This document shows positions 39,399 through 47,582 of a DNA stretch of 64,000 bases, piece after piece. Origin of the DNA: Pseudomonadota bacterium. GTDB lineage: Bacteria > Pseudomonadota > Gammaproteobacteria > JAADHS01. Location of the stretch: contig JAKACW010000012.1 in assembly GCA_021821045.1 (NCBI GenBank), positions 1 to 64,000 of the forward strand. Direction: 5' to 3'. The notes below the pieces were generated by a model that saw nothing but the letters and a program-made list of their open reading frames with translations, was not told the DNA's origin and made no database searches. Position 1 is the first letter of the stretch; every line of letters begins with the position of its first letter. Position numbers and translations under genes: made by a program.

Positions 39399-39462
39399 TG
39401 TGGGAGCGGATCATTCCGCGATTGACTCGGCGAAGAATCGCGGTAGGAAACCGCTCCCACAG
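39399..39462. repeat. Two-arm interspersed repeat between gatA and gatB
   Basis: A1 arm forward (39399-39422), spacer with GACTCGGC, then A2 arm inverted (39437-39462). It is the exact reverse arrangement of the element at 16251-16312. It lies within the gatA-gatB gap of an operon expected to be cotranscribed; the hairpin may affect gatA mRNA stability or gatB level. Confidence 0.88.
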
Positions 39463-39491
39463 CGTCAATTTTGAACGAGGCACGCATTAGT

Positions 39492-40931
39492 ATGGAATGG
39501 GAAGCAGTCATCGGTTTGGAAATCCACGCGCAGCTAGCGACGCGGAGTAAGATTTTCTCCGGCGCATCGACCGATTTCGGCGCCGAGCCCAACACGCAAG
39601 CCTGTGCGGTGGACCTGGGCCTGCCCGGCGTGTTGCCGGTGCTGAACAAGGAAGCCGTGCGCATGGCGGCGAAGTTCGGTTTGGCGGTGGGCGCCACGGT
39701 GGCCAAGCGTTCGGTGTTCGCGCGCAAGAATTATTTCTACCCCGATTTGCCGAAGGGCTATCAGATCAGCCAATACGAGCTGCCCATTGTCGCCAAGGGC
39801 AAGATCGAGATTGAGCTCGAAAGCGGCGAGCACAAAACCGTCGGCATCACGCGCGCCCATCTGGAAGAAGATGCGGGCAAGTCGCTGCATGAGGATTTTC
39901 ACGGCATGACCGGCATCGATCTCAATCGTGCCGGCACACCGCTGCTGGAAATCGTATCCGAGCCGGATTTGCGTTCGGCCGCCGAGGCCGTGACCTATCT
40001 CAAGAAAATCCACTCTCTCGTGCGCTATCTGGAAATTTGCGACGGCAATATGCAGGAGGGCTCGTTCCGCTGCGACGCCAACGTCTCGGTGCGGCGCAAA
40101 GGCGCGGATAAATTCGGCACCCGCGCGGAGATTAAGAACGTCAATTCGTTCCGTTTCGTGGAAAAGGCCATCAACTTCGAAATCGAACGCCAGATCGAAT
40201 TGATCGAGAGCGGTGGCCAAGTAGTCCAGGAAACCCGGCTCTACGACGCCGACAAGGACGAAACCCGCTCGATGCGCTCCAAGGAAGAGGCGATGGACTA
40301 TCGCTATTTCCCTGATCCCGATTTGTTGCCGCTGATCATTGACGACGCCTTCGTTGAAGGCGTACGCAAGACGCTGCCCGAACTTCCCGATGCCAAGCGC
40401 GAGAGATTCGTTAAGGACTATGGCCTGAGCAACTACGATGCCAGCGTGCTCACCACCAGCCGAGAGCTGGCGCAGTATTACGAGGCCGTGGTCAAGGCGG
40501 CCAAAGGCGAAGCCAAGCTCTCCGCCAACTGGGTGATGGGCGAGTTGCTCGGCGCGTTGAATAAAGAAAACAAAGACATTACCCAGAGCCCGATCGGCGC
40601 CCAGCAGTTGGGCGGCATGATCTGCCGCATCACGGACAACACCATTTCGGGCAAGATCGCCAAGCAAGTCTTCGAAGCCATGTGGGCCGGCGAAGGCGAT
40701 GCGGATGCGGTGATCGAAGCGAAGGGTTTGCGGCAGGTGACGGACACCGGCGCCATCGCCAAGATCATCGACGACGTCATCGCCAAGAACCCGGAGCAGG
40801 TGGAGCAGTATCGCTCCGGCAAAGACAAGCTGTTCGGGTTCTTCGTCGGTCAGGTGATGAAGGAATCCAAAGGCAAGGCGAATCCGGGGCAGGTCAACGA
40901 CCTTCTGAAGCAGAAGCTGGATAATAAATAA
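39492..40931 (+). CDS. gatB: Asp-tRNA(Asn)/Glu-tRNA(Gln) amidotransferase subunit B
   Basis: 479 residues. Kinase-like subunit that binds the tRNA and phosphorylates the misacylated residue before amidation. Signatures: [58 protein letters not shown], and [16 protein letters not shown]-terminal YqeY-like helical tail ([20 protein letters not shown]) that contacts the tRNA elbow. Start ATG 39492 (MEWEAV) gives the family N-terminus; GAGG about 12 bp upstream. An in-frame TTG at 39471 is less likely. Confidence 0.96.
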   Translation: MEWEAVIGLEIHAQLATRSKIFSGASTDFGAEPNTQACAVDLGLPGVLPVLNKEAVRMAAKFGLAVGATVAKRSVFARKNYFYPDLPKGYQISQYELPIVAKGKIEIELESGEHKTVGITRAHLEEDAGKSLHEDFHGMTGIDLNRAGTPLLEIVSEPDLRSAAEAVTYLKKIHSLVRYLEICDGNMQEGSFRCDANVSVRRKGADKFGTRAEIKNVNSFRFVEKAINFEIERQIELIESGGQVVQETRLYDADKDETRSMRSKEEAMDYRYFPDPDLLPLIIDDAFVEGVRKTLPELPDAKRERFVKDYGLSNYDASVLTTSRELAQYYEAVVKAAKGEAKLSANWVMGELLGALNKENKDITQSPIGAQQLGGMICRITDNTISGKIAKQVFEAMWAGEGDADAVIEAKGLRQVTDTGAIAKIIDDVIAKNPEQVEQYRSGKDKLFGFFVGQVMKESKGKANPGQVNDLLKQKLDNK

Positions 40932-40940
40932 CCGGCCGTC

Positions 40941-41027
40941 TCCCGTGGGAGCGGTTTCCTACCGCGATTCTTCGTCTAAATGATCGTTACAGACAATTCT
41001 TCGCGGTAGGAAACCGCTCCTACGGGA
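40941..41027. repeat. Long inverted repeat of two A2 arms overlapping the sulfotransferase stop
   Basis: Forward arm 40941-40967 and inverted arm 41001-41027: 27 bp each with one mismatch (G versus A in the GTGGGAG head). It fills the gap between the convergent gatB and sulfotransferase genes and the inverted arm runs 8 bp into the latter. It probably serves as a transcription stop for both. Confidence 0.88.
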
Positions 41028-41907
41028 CCAAACCCAAAAACACCAAACACTCCGGTTCCAGCATCTCCCGTGCCTGGTCGAGTATGCGCTGCTCCTGCTG
41101 CTTGCTAAGCAAGGTCTTGTAATCCCCCACCTTGCCTTTGCGAATGAGCCCGCCTTTCTCGAAGTGTTCGGAGATCGTATAACCCGGCACGGCGGAGAAC
41201 TTGGCGTTGTGGCGCTTCATCCACTCGAATGAGCAGTGTTCCAGTACCCGCGCTTTTTGGTCCGGTTCAAGCGTCCAGCCAAGAAACCCAACAATCGAAT
41301 CGACAGCCTGTTCCAGATCACGCTTCATGTCCTCATAGCGCAGCCACAGCACATTGGCATCCGTGCGATGGGGCCACCAGCTCTGAATGTTGCGAAACCA
41401 GGCGCCGCCCGCCAGCCAGCGCTCGAACAAATCGTCGAACGTCGCGTTCTCGTCGACGCCAAGACGGTCGCGAATCGGATCGGCCAAGTTGATCATGTGG
41501 TGGTAATAACTCACGCAGCAGTCGCGAGGATCGCGCGAGGTCATCACGATGCGCACGGTGTCCGTTCCGGGTGTCTGTTCGTAGGTGCAGTGCGTCTTGA
41601 AAATGCGCGGGTTGGACATTGCTTCGTAGTCGCGCAGCATCGTGGCCACGTCCACGCCCGGTCGGCGATATTCCAGCCATGGCACCACATCGAAGATGTT
41701 GTCGAACGACTCGTCGCCGCCGCTGCGCAATTGATACAGAATCTGCTGCATCCAGGTCGTACCCGCCTTGGGCGCGGTGGTGATCAGCACATCCGTGGCG
41801 CGCGGCCTGAATCCCGCCAGCAGCGCCGGCTCGTGAAAGAGCGACGCGGCGCCCCATTTCGGATCTAAATTACCCGCAGGTTGCGCCGCTGTTTTGGTGT
41901 TCGTCAC
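41020..41907 (-). CDS. Sulfotransferase family protein
   Basis: 295 residues, cytosolic PAPS-dependent sulfotransferase fold. 5'-phosphosulfate loop VLITTAPKAGTTWMQQIL (residues about 40-57) and the 3'-phosphate motif VRIVMTSRDPRDCCVSYYHH (about 117-136); late motif HFEKGGLIRKGKVGDYK matches the conserved RKGxxGDWK box. It would transfer sulfate to a hydroxyl or amine of an unknown acceptor. Last gene of the leftward cytochrome c-GST-sulfotransferase group; 13 bp after GST. Its TAG stop is built from a repeat arm (see findings), so its natural C-terminus may have been changed. Confidence 0.88.
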   Translation of the reverse strand: MTNTKTAAQPAGNLDPKWGAASLFHEPALLAGFRPRATDVLITTAPKAGTTWMQQILYQLRSGGDESFDNIFDVVPWLEYRRPGVDVATMLRDYEAMSNPRIFKTHCTYEQTPGTDTVRIVMTSRDPRDCCVSYYHHMINLADPIRDRLGVDENATFDDLFERWLAGGAWFRNIQSWWPHRTDANVLWLRYEDMKRDLEQAVDSIVGFLGWTLEPDQKARVLEHCSFEWMKRHNAKFSAVPGYTISEHFEKGGLIRKGKVGDYKTLLSKQQEQRILDQAREMLEPECLVFLGLVP

Positions 41908-41920
41908 CGCGCCCCCGAAG

Positions 41921-42604
41921 TTAGTTGATCGACACGAAGGTCGGCACTTTTTCCTTCATCGCCGCGACGAAGCCGTGGTGCGCTTCGTTTACTGCGTTCC
42001 ACGACGGCCGGCCCTTCATGCGGTCGAGCCAACGATTGACGTTGGGAAAACGCGCGAACTTTACGCCGATGACTTCGCCGAGAGTCAACAGCGCCGCACC
42101 AAAGTAATCCGCGATGGTGATGTCATCGCCGCACAGATAGTGCTTTTGCGGTCCCAAGATGTTTTGGTCCAGTAGGGTCAAGCAGGCGAGCGCTTTCTCC
42201 CGGCCCCAGTCCACCGTGATCTTGTTGGCGTCGGCGGGCTTGCGCGCGTGGTGAGGGAAGATCTGCGGATACACCATGTTGTAGCCGAACTCGCGATAAA
42301 GATTCGTGTTGAACCAGTCCATGATTTCGTTGACGCGGGCGCGTTGACGCAAGTCTTTCGGATAGGCGGGTGAGTCGAATTTCTCGGCCAGATACTTCAA
42401 AATCGCCGAGCTTTCCGTGAGGATGAAGCCGTCATCATCGAGCACGGGCACCATGCGATTGGGATTGATGGAGATAAACGGCTCCCGGTGGTGGGCGCCG
42501 GTCAACAAGTCCACCACTTCCGTTTCGATGGGAATATCATTGTCGGCGCAGAATTGCATGATCGGCCGCGACGTGGTCGATATGGGATGGTAATAGAGCT
42601 TCAT
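41921..42604 (-). CDS. Glutathione S-transferase family protein
   Basis: 227 residues. Thioredoxin-like N-domain (MKLYYHPISTTSRPIMQFCA, NRMVPVLDDDGFILTESSAI with the cis-Pro and glutathione-binding Glu-Ser) and an all-helical C-domain (YLCGDDITIADYFGAALLTL is the conserved N-capping box). Resembles bacterial theta-like GSTs; conjugation or isomerase activity and substrate are unknown. Start ATG 42604 has GGAAAG upstream; the frame is open further upstream through the cytochrome c gene but without meaning. Between cytochrome c (37 bp) and sulfotransferase (13 bp), so likely one operon. Confidence 0.9.
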   Translation of the reverse strand: MKLYYHPISTTSRPIMQFCADNDIPIETEVVDLLTGAHHREPFISINPNRMVPVLDDDGFILTESSAILKYLAEKFDSPAYPKDLRQRARVNEIMDWFNTNLYREFGYNMVYPQIFPHHARKPADANKITVDWGREKALACLTLLDQNILGPQKHYLCGDDITIADYFGAALLTLGEVIGVKFARFPNVNRWLDRMKGRPSWNAVNEAHHGFVAAMKEKVPTFVSIN

Positions 42605-42641
42605 AGTGTTTTCTTCCTTTCTTGGTTGGTCCCAGCGAACT

Positions 42642-43139
42642 CTACTGGGTTTTGACTTGTTCCGGAACAAAGTTGATATAGGCGTATTGCGCGACTTTTT
42701 CCGGCGGCACATAAGCCGGTGCTGGTACGCCTTTCGGTCCCAGCGAGCGAATGAACTGATACACCGCACGCAGATCCGTTTCGCCCATGTCGCGCAGATT
42801 GAACCAGGGCATCGGCGGGCGGGCTTCGAAGCTGTGGGCGAACTTGACCCACTCCTGCTCGGTCATTCCCGCCAATTTCAGCCGCAGATTCACCGGATAT
42901 GTTACGCCCCACGGTCCCTTGAAGCCTACCGGATTGCCGGTCAGCCATTGGTCTTCGGGCAGCGCGCCGGCGGTTTCTACGTAGCCCGGCGTGTGACAAT
43001 CATTACAGCCGGTGATTTTAACCACGTAGCGGCCGTGATCGATCATCTCCTCTTTGAGTCCCTTGGCGTCATCCGCAAACACCGAGTTGGAAAGCAGGCT
43101 AACGCCCATGGTCAGTACTGCAGCAAGTTTGGTTTTCAT
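42642..43139 (-). CDS. Periplasmic cytochrome c-type protein
   Basis: 165 residues with a signal peptide (MKTKLAAVLTMGVSLLSNSV, cleavage about after Ala22) and one haem-binding CXXCH site, Cys45-Asn-Asp-Cys48-His49. Met110 in RPPMPWFNL is a likely sixth ligand. Resembles the c-type monohaem domain found in small electron-transfer proteins and alcohol/aldehyde dehydrogenase subunits; partner enzyme not present. RBS AAGGGGG lies just upstream. First gene of the leftward trio; the divergent region contains a perfect CRP-type palindrome 89 bp upstream of the start. Confidence 0.9.
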   Translation of the reverse strand: MKTKLAAVLTMGVSLLSNSVFADDAKGLKEEMIDHGRYVVKITGCNDCHTPGYVETAGALPEDQWLTGNPVGFKGPWGVTYPVNLRLKLAGMTEQEWVKFAHSFEARPPMPWFNLRDMGETDLRAVYQFIRSLGPKGVPAPAYVPPEKVAQYAYINFVPEQVKTQ

Positions 43140-43227
43140 ATAACCCCCTTCAATGTGTGGTCAGTGATTGAGTGATCTCGATAACACTCGAGATGGGCAC
43201 AGGCTACGTCGGAGGCGGACGTTGCGC

Positions 43228-43243
43228 TGTGATGTATCTCACA
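43228..43243. promoter_or_regulatory. Perfect CRP-type palindrome
   Basis: TGTGA-TGTATC-TCACA: both half-sites match the CRP consensus exactly with the canonical 6-bp spacer. It lies between cytochrome c (start 43139, leftward) and the CRP-like regulator (start 43326, rightward), centred about 41 bp upstream of a TATAAT box at 43277. The neighbouring regulator has the recognition-helix residues that read this half-site. Confidence 0.8.
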
Positions 43244-43254
43244 GGGGGTTCGAT

Positions 43255-43282
43255 TTTCAATTCACTGCCTCAGCGCTATAAT
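43255..43282 (+). promoter_or_regulatory. Candidate sigma-70 promoter for the CRP-like gene
   Basis: TATAAT at 43277-43282, with TTTCAA at 43255-43260 as a poor -35 (spacing 16). A weak -35 next to an activator site is the pattern of a CRP-dependent or autoregulated promoter. The start point would be near 43289, putting the palindrome centre at about -53. Confidence 0.5.
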
Positions 43283-43325
43283 CCCCGCTCTTGTTCTGCG
43301 AAAAATTTGCGCTCGGTGTCGCGGT

Positions 43326-44024
43326 ATGCACAATGTCGAACAACAGCACATCATGTTGGCGCTGCGGGAGAATCGCTTGTTCCGCCTCATCGCGCCGACA
43401 CATCATGGCGCGCTGGCGAACGTGGCGCAGCGGCGCGTCATTCCGGACAAAACGACGATCGTGCGCAAAGGCGAAACGGGCGACGAGATGTTCGCTCTGG
43501 TGCGTGGCCGCGTGGTGATGACGTCGTTATCGCCTGAAGGAAAGGAGCTGACCCTCGGCTATCTTGGCGCCGGCGATATTTTCGGCGAGATCGCCATGCT
43601 CGACGGCGGCCCGCGGACCGCGAACGTCACCGCCATCGAACCCTGCGAGGTCCTGGCGTTTCGTCGCAATGCTTTTTTGCAGTTTCTGCGCGAGTGTCCC
43701 GATGTGGCGATCAATTTCCTGACGCTGCTTGCGTCTCGATTGCGCAATACCGACCAAACACTGGAAGACACCTCGCTGCGCCAATTGCCATGCCGTCTTG
43801 CTCGGCGCTTGATCAATCTGGCATCCGATTTCGGCCACGCCACCATGGGCGGCGTGAAGATTCCGATACGGCTTTCCCAGCAAGACATCGGCAGCATGAC
43901 CGGCGCAACCCGCGAGTCCGTCAATCGCCAGTTACGCGAATGGGAAGGTCGCGGCGTGATCGCGTTGGAGCAGGGCTACATCACGATCGTCGATCACGCC
44001 CGCTTGTCGTCGCTCGCCGAGTAG
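43326..44024 (+). CDS. Crp/Fnr-family transcription regulator, cAMP-binding type
   Basis: 232 residues. N-terminal cyclic-nucleotide domain with phosphate-binding cassette FGEIAMLDGGPRTANVTA: Gly87, Glu88, Arg97, Thr98 and Ala99 agree with cAMP-binding consensus. C-terminal winged helix with recognition helix TGATRESVNRQLREW; Arg196, Glu197 and Arg201 occupy the positions CRP uses to read TGTGA. No Fnr-type cysteine cluster at the N-terminus. Start may be ATG 43326 or 43353; neither has a strong RBS. A class III cyclase follows 10 bp downstream and a perfect CRP site lies upstream, so it likely binds cAMP made by its neighbour. It is more like alphaproteobacterial Crp relatives than enteric CRP. 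Confidence 0.9.
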   Translation: MHNVEQQHIMLALRENRLFRLIAPTHHGALANVAQRRVIPDKTTIVRKGETGDEMFALVRGRVVMTSLSPEGKELTLGYLGAGDIFGEIAMLDGGPRTANVTAIEPCEVLAFRRNAFLQFLRECPDVAINFLTLLASRLRNTDQTLEDTSLRQLPCRLARRLINLASDFGHATMGGVKIPIRLSQQDIGSMTGATRESVNRQLREWEGRGVIALEQGYITIVDHARLSSLAE

Positions 44025-44034
44025 GGCCGTCTCA

Positions 44035-45321
44035 ATGTTCAGTCCCGAGTCCGGTCAGTCCGCTCTTTCCCGCTCCACCGGATTGACGGACAGCATCGCG
44101 GCGTGGCTGCTGACCGCGTCGGTGCGCGACGCCGACTACGGCACGCTCGTCGAGGGTTTGGGGCGGCGTCTTTTGAGCGGCGGCATTGCGGTGCATCGGG
44201 TCAATATCGGCGGTGTAATCGTCCATCCCGTCATGGGTGCGCGCGACGCCGTGTGGGAAGCGGATTCTCAATCGGTGCGCCACGACCGCATAACCCGCAA
44301 CGAACTCCTGACGCCCGCGATGCAGAACTCGCCGTTCTTCTCCATGGCGTATGAGCAGCAACAGTTCTATCGCTTACGGTTGGATGGACAGGATGCCTCC
44401 ATGCCCTTTCCCATCTTGGGTCGTTTGCGCGACCAGGGCTACACGGACTATTTTGCGTCCTTCATGTCGTACGGCCGCAGCTACTCCACCTTCGGCAATC
44501 TTCCGGCGAGCATCGAAGGCGCGCTGGCTTCCTTCACGACGCGCCGCCTCGGCGGCTTCACCGATGAGGAAATCGACGACTTGAAGCGCCTCCATCTGCC
44601 GTTGTCGGCGGCGATCAAGTCATCGATGACCAACGATTTCGCGCTGACGCTCATGCACACCTATGTCGGAACGTATTCCGCCGAGCAAGTGGCGAAAGGG
44701 CGCATTTCCCGCGGCGATGCGCAAACCACACGCTGCGTGATCTGGTACAGCGATTTGCGCGATTGCTCCGGCCTGGCTGCATCGTTGCCTGGCGAGCAGT
44801 ATCTGGCGCTGCTCAACCAATACTTCGATTGCACCGCCGGCGCCATCATCGATCACGGCGGCGAAGTGCTGAAGTTCATCGGCGACGCGGTGCTGGCGAT
44901 CTTTCCGATCATCGAGCCGGACCGGCCCGCGGCGGATATGTGTCGCGCCGCGGTCATGGCGACCCGTGAAGCCCTCCAGCGCGCCCGCGCCGTCAATGAT
45001 AGGCGGGCCCGAGACGGCGTGCCGACGATCAACTTCGGCGCGGCGTTGCACCTTGGCGATGTGATGTATGGCAACGTGGGTACCGCGCGGCGCCTCGACT
45101 TCACCGTCATCGGCCGAGCGGTCAACGAAGTGGCTCGCTTGGAAAAGTGCTGCAAGACACTACGCAAGCGGGTCGTCGCGTCGGAGGAGTTTTGCCGGGC
45201 CGCGCCGCAGACCTCCCGCGCGACGCCATTCGATCTCGATCCAGCCCTGGGGGTAAGCGCAAAACAAGCCTATGTTCTCGATGATTGCTTCGATCGGGGC
45301 ATTATTGCTTGGCGGGAGTAG
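44035..45321 (+). CDS. Class III adenylate cyclase
   Basis: 428 residues, no membrane segment. N-terminal domain of about 225 residues of the kind seen in rhizobial-type cyclases (GIAVHRVNIGGVIVHPVMGA), then a class III catalytic domain. Metal-binding Asp240 (IWYSDLRDCSGL) and Asp284 (LKFIGDAVLAIFP); adenine-selecting Lys280 and Asp355 (RRLDFTVIGRAVNE), transition-state Asn364 and Arg368. All are present, so ATP to cAMP is predicted. It begins 10 bp after the CRP-like gene, with AGTAGGG at the end of that gene as a possible RBS. Together they form an operon encoding signal synthesis and receptor. What the N-terminal domain senses is unknown. Confidence 0.9.
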   Translation: MFSPESGQSALSRSTGLTDSIAAWLLTASVRDADYGTLVEGLGRRLLSGGIAVHRVNIGGVIVHPVMGARDAVWEADSQSVRHDRITRNELLTPAMQNSPFFSMAYEQQQFYRLRLDGQDASMPFPILGRLRDQGYTDYFASFMSYGRSYSTFGNLPASIEGALASFTTRRLGGFTDEEIDDLKRLHLPLSAAIKSSMTNDFALTLMHTYVGTYSAEQVAKGRISRGDAQTTRCVIWYSDLRDCSGLAASLPGEQYLALLNQYFDCTAGAIIDHGGEVLKFIGDAVLAIFPIIEPDRPAADMCRAAVMATREALQRARAVNDRRARDGVPTINFGAALHLGDVMYGNVGTARRLDFTVIGRAVNEVARLEKCCKTLRKRVVASEEFCRAAPQTSRATPFDLDPALGVSAKQAYVLDDCFDRGIIAWRE

Positions 45322-45448
45322 GCGCCGATCCGACAGGGTGCTGTCAAAGCCGAATCCCGCGCGGCCGTGCGTTGTTGTCGTCCGCTTGCGTGACCAGTTA
45401 GACTGGGGTGACCAACGGGCAGCCGTTCAGTCATAGGATTACTCTCTC

Positions 45449-46903
45449 ATGCCAACCATCCGTTCCCGCACCTGGCTCATATACTGCGCGCTTGTCGCGC
45501 TGTCCATCGGCGGACTTTGGCTGATACTAACGCTCGGTGAAGACTGGGCATCGACAAGTGGAAGCAGCGCAATGCAAAACGCAGCCACTGGATCGCCGAC
45601 GTCGTCGGACACATGGCACGGTGGACTTGTCGATGCCTTGGTGGCTGCCCTTAGTCATCCGCTAAGCCTCTTGTTGGCGCAAGTGATTGTGATAGTGCTT
45701 TGCGCGCGGGGCTGCGGTTTGTTGCTGCAACGGCTGGGACAACCGCGGGTGATCGGGGAAATTCTCGCTGGAATCTTACTGGGGCCTTCGCTCGTCGGCG
45801 CGATCTGGCCGGAATTCGGACCCTCGTTCTTCCCTCCGGAGTCACTGCCTAAATTGCATATTTTGAGTCAAATCGGGCTCGTCTTATTTATGTTCATCGT
45901 TGGTATGGAAGTGAATATGTCGTCGTTGAGACGGCATGCGCGGGAGGCGCTGTTGGTCTCCCACGTAAGCGTGGCATTTCCCTTTTTGCTGGGTGCGGCG
46001 CTCGCCATTGGATTGTTCGACGCCTACGCTTCGCCGCGCGCCGGTTTCACCACCTTCGCCTTGTTCATGGGTATCGCGATGAGCGTCACAGCGTTCCCGG
46101 TGCTTGCGCGCATTTTGATGGATCGCGGCCTCACCAAGACGCCATTGGGCACCCTGGCGCTCACCTGCGCAGCGGTCGACGACGTCACGGCTTGGTGTCT
46201 GCTCGCGCTTATCGTGGCCATTGCCCAGGGCGGATCCGCGCTTGGCGCAACTTACATTATTGCTCTCGCGCTGATCTATGTTGCGGCGATGTTCTGGCTG
46301 GTAAGACCATTGATGAAGCGACTTATCGGTGGTTCCGACATTGATCAACGGCTGATGGTCGTCATTCTGATGTTGGTGCTGATATCCGCTTTGAGCACAG
46401 AGCTTATCGGGCTCCATGCTCTGTTCGGCGCCTTTTTAGCCGGTGTTATCATGCCGCCGCACGAGGATTTCCGCCGCGCAGTTGCGGCGCGCGTGGAAGA
46501 TGTCAGTACATTAATCTTGCTCCCGTTATTTTTCGCCTTCACCGGTTTGCGCACCGAGATCGGCCTGCTGAATGATCTTGAATCGTGGCTGATCTGCGGT
46601 CTAGTTATCGTGGTTGCGGTGGTGGGCAAGCTGGTTGGCAGCGCCGTGACGGCGCGATGGAGCGGCATGCGGTGGTCGGATTCATGGGCGCTCGGAGTGT
46701 TAATGAATACGCGCGGCCTCATGGAATTGGTGGTCCTCAACCTTGGCTATGATCTCGGTATTCTTTCCGCGAAGCTATTCACGATGATGGTGGTGATGGC
46801 GTTGGTTACGACGCTCATGACGGGACCGCTGCTCAACCTCATTCTGCGCCGGGCAAACGATGGCCCGGCGCCGACTCGCGTTTCCAAGGGCAGCGTCCGC
46901 TGA
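45449..46903 (+). CDS. CPA2-family cation:proton antiporter
   Basis: 484 residues, about 13 hydrophobic segments. Sodium/hydrogen-exchanger domain signatures: LLQRLGQPRVIGEILAGILL, GPSLVGAIWP, LFMFIVGMEVNMSSLRRHAR, ALTCAAVDDVTAWCLLALIV (the Asp-Asp transport motif) and LGVLMNTRGLMELVVLNLGY. No C-terminal TrkA-N/RCK domain, unlike KefB/KefC. The first helix is followed by a Ser/Gly-rich loop, suggesting an extra N-terminal helix. Probably exchanges Na+ or K+ for H+. Start ATG 45449 with AGGA about 10 bp upstream. Confidence 0.88.
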   Translation: MPTIRSRTWLIYCALVALSIGGLWLILTLGEDWASTSGSSAMQNAATGSPTSSDTWHGGLVDALVAALSHPLSLLLAQVIVIVLCARGCGLLLQRLGQPRVIGEILAGILLGPSLVGAIWPEFGPSFFPPESLPKLHILSQIGLVLFMFIVGMEVNMSSLRRHAREALLVSHVSVAFPFLLGAALAIGLFDAYASPRAGFTTFALFMGIAMSVTAFPVLARILMDRGLTKTPLGTLALTCAAVDDVTAWCLLALIVAIAQGGSALGATYIIALALIYVAAMFWLVRPLMKRLIGGSDIDQRLMVVILMLVLISALSTELIGLHALFGAFLAGVIMPPHEDFRRAVAARVEDVSTLILLPLFFAFTGLRTEIGLLNDLESWLICGLVIVVAVVGKLVGSAVTARWSGMRWSDSWALGVLMNTRGLMELVVLNLGYDLGILSAKLFTMMVVMALVTTLMTGPLLNLILRRANDGPAPTRVSKGSVR

Positions 46904-47213
46904 CTTCCAACTCAAGGGCAAAGCTGAGGAAGGTCCGGATCGCCACGATCACCGCGAGCACGCCCAGATTCTGCAGCGTCGGCTCGATCGCCACCGTGCC
47001 GATGATGTCGGCAATGACCAAGAGTTCAAGGCCGAGCAGAATCGCCCGTCCTAGGTCGGCGCGCAAGGCATGGTAGGCGTCCTGAAACGCCATGTGGTTG
47101 GCCAGGCGTTTCGCGAAGACGCCGCCGGCCAACAGCGCCCCGAGCAACAGCACGGCGACACCGGCCAATTCAACAACTCGTGCCGCAGAAGCAATTAGAG
47201 GTTCATAGTTCAT
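46839..47213 (-). CDS. DUF1622 membrane protein
   Basis: 124 residues with three hydrophobic segments (VVELAGVAVLLLGALLAGGV; GRAILLGLELLVIADIIGTV; NLGVLAVIVAIRTFLSFALE). The block DLGRAILLGLELLVIADIIG and IVAIRTFLSFALELEVSGR is typical of DUF1622 proteins, whose role is not known. Starts at ATG 47213 (MNYEPLIAS). The 3' end overlaps the antiporter gene end by 65 bp, tail to tail, so the two transcripts are complementary there. Confidence 0.85.
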   Translation of the reverse strand: MNYEPLIASAARVVELAGVAVLLLGALLAGGVFAKRLANHMAFQDAYHALRADLGRAILLGLELLVIADIIGTVAIEPTLQNLGVLAVIVAIRTFLSFALELEVSGRCPWKRESAPGHRLPGAE

Positions 47214-47582
47214 CTTAATGACCTTGCGTTGAGAAATGCCGAGCGGGGGATATGTTGCCAATGGGTCCTAAAGCCCTCCGCCCATCGGTGTTGCTAGAGT
47301 AGGTCAAAGCGATAAAAATCGCCACCGAGGTCGGGACGAAATCGTCTTTCACTATGCGCCCTATTGCGGCCGCTTGCCCATCTGGGTATGCTGCGATCGT
47401 TGGGATGATTTTAGTTAGCGAGCAGTCAAAGCTGCTAACGCAAAAAACGAAAAAAATAGTAGATGGGATCGGCAGTTTCGCGCTGACGGCGCTCAGCCGG
47501 CAATTTTTGAATCAAACGAACGCACATTCTAACGTCGGCATACGAGTCGTATGCCAACTTTTGTGTTCTATCAAATACTGGG
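47214..47582. other. Gap upstream of the exported protein gene
   Basis: 369 bp, relatively AT-rich in its right half. It holds a 19-bp palindrome at 47537-47555 and no gene that I would accept; an open frame of 80 codons (47354-47596) overlaps the next start and has no RBS. Confidence 0.55.
47537..47555. promoter_or_regulatory. Operator-like 19-bp palindrome
   Basis: GGCATACGA-G-TCGTATGCC: nine-base arms are perfectly symmetric about a single central base. It ends 27 bp before the ATG at 47583. The size and symmetry suit a dimeric repressor such as a TetR or GntR type protein; no such gene is adjacent. Confidence 0.55.

Noticed and set aside
39534-40667. 377-codon frame antisense to gatB
   Set aside because: Shadow ORF of a conserved gene; no recognisable domain.
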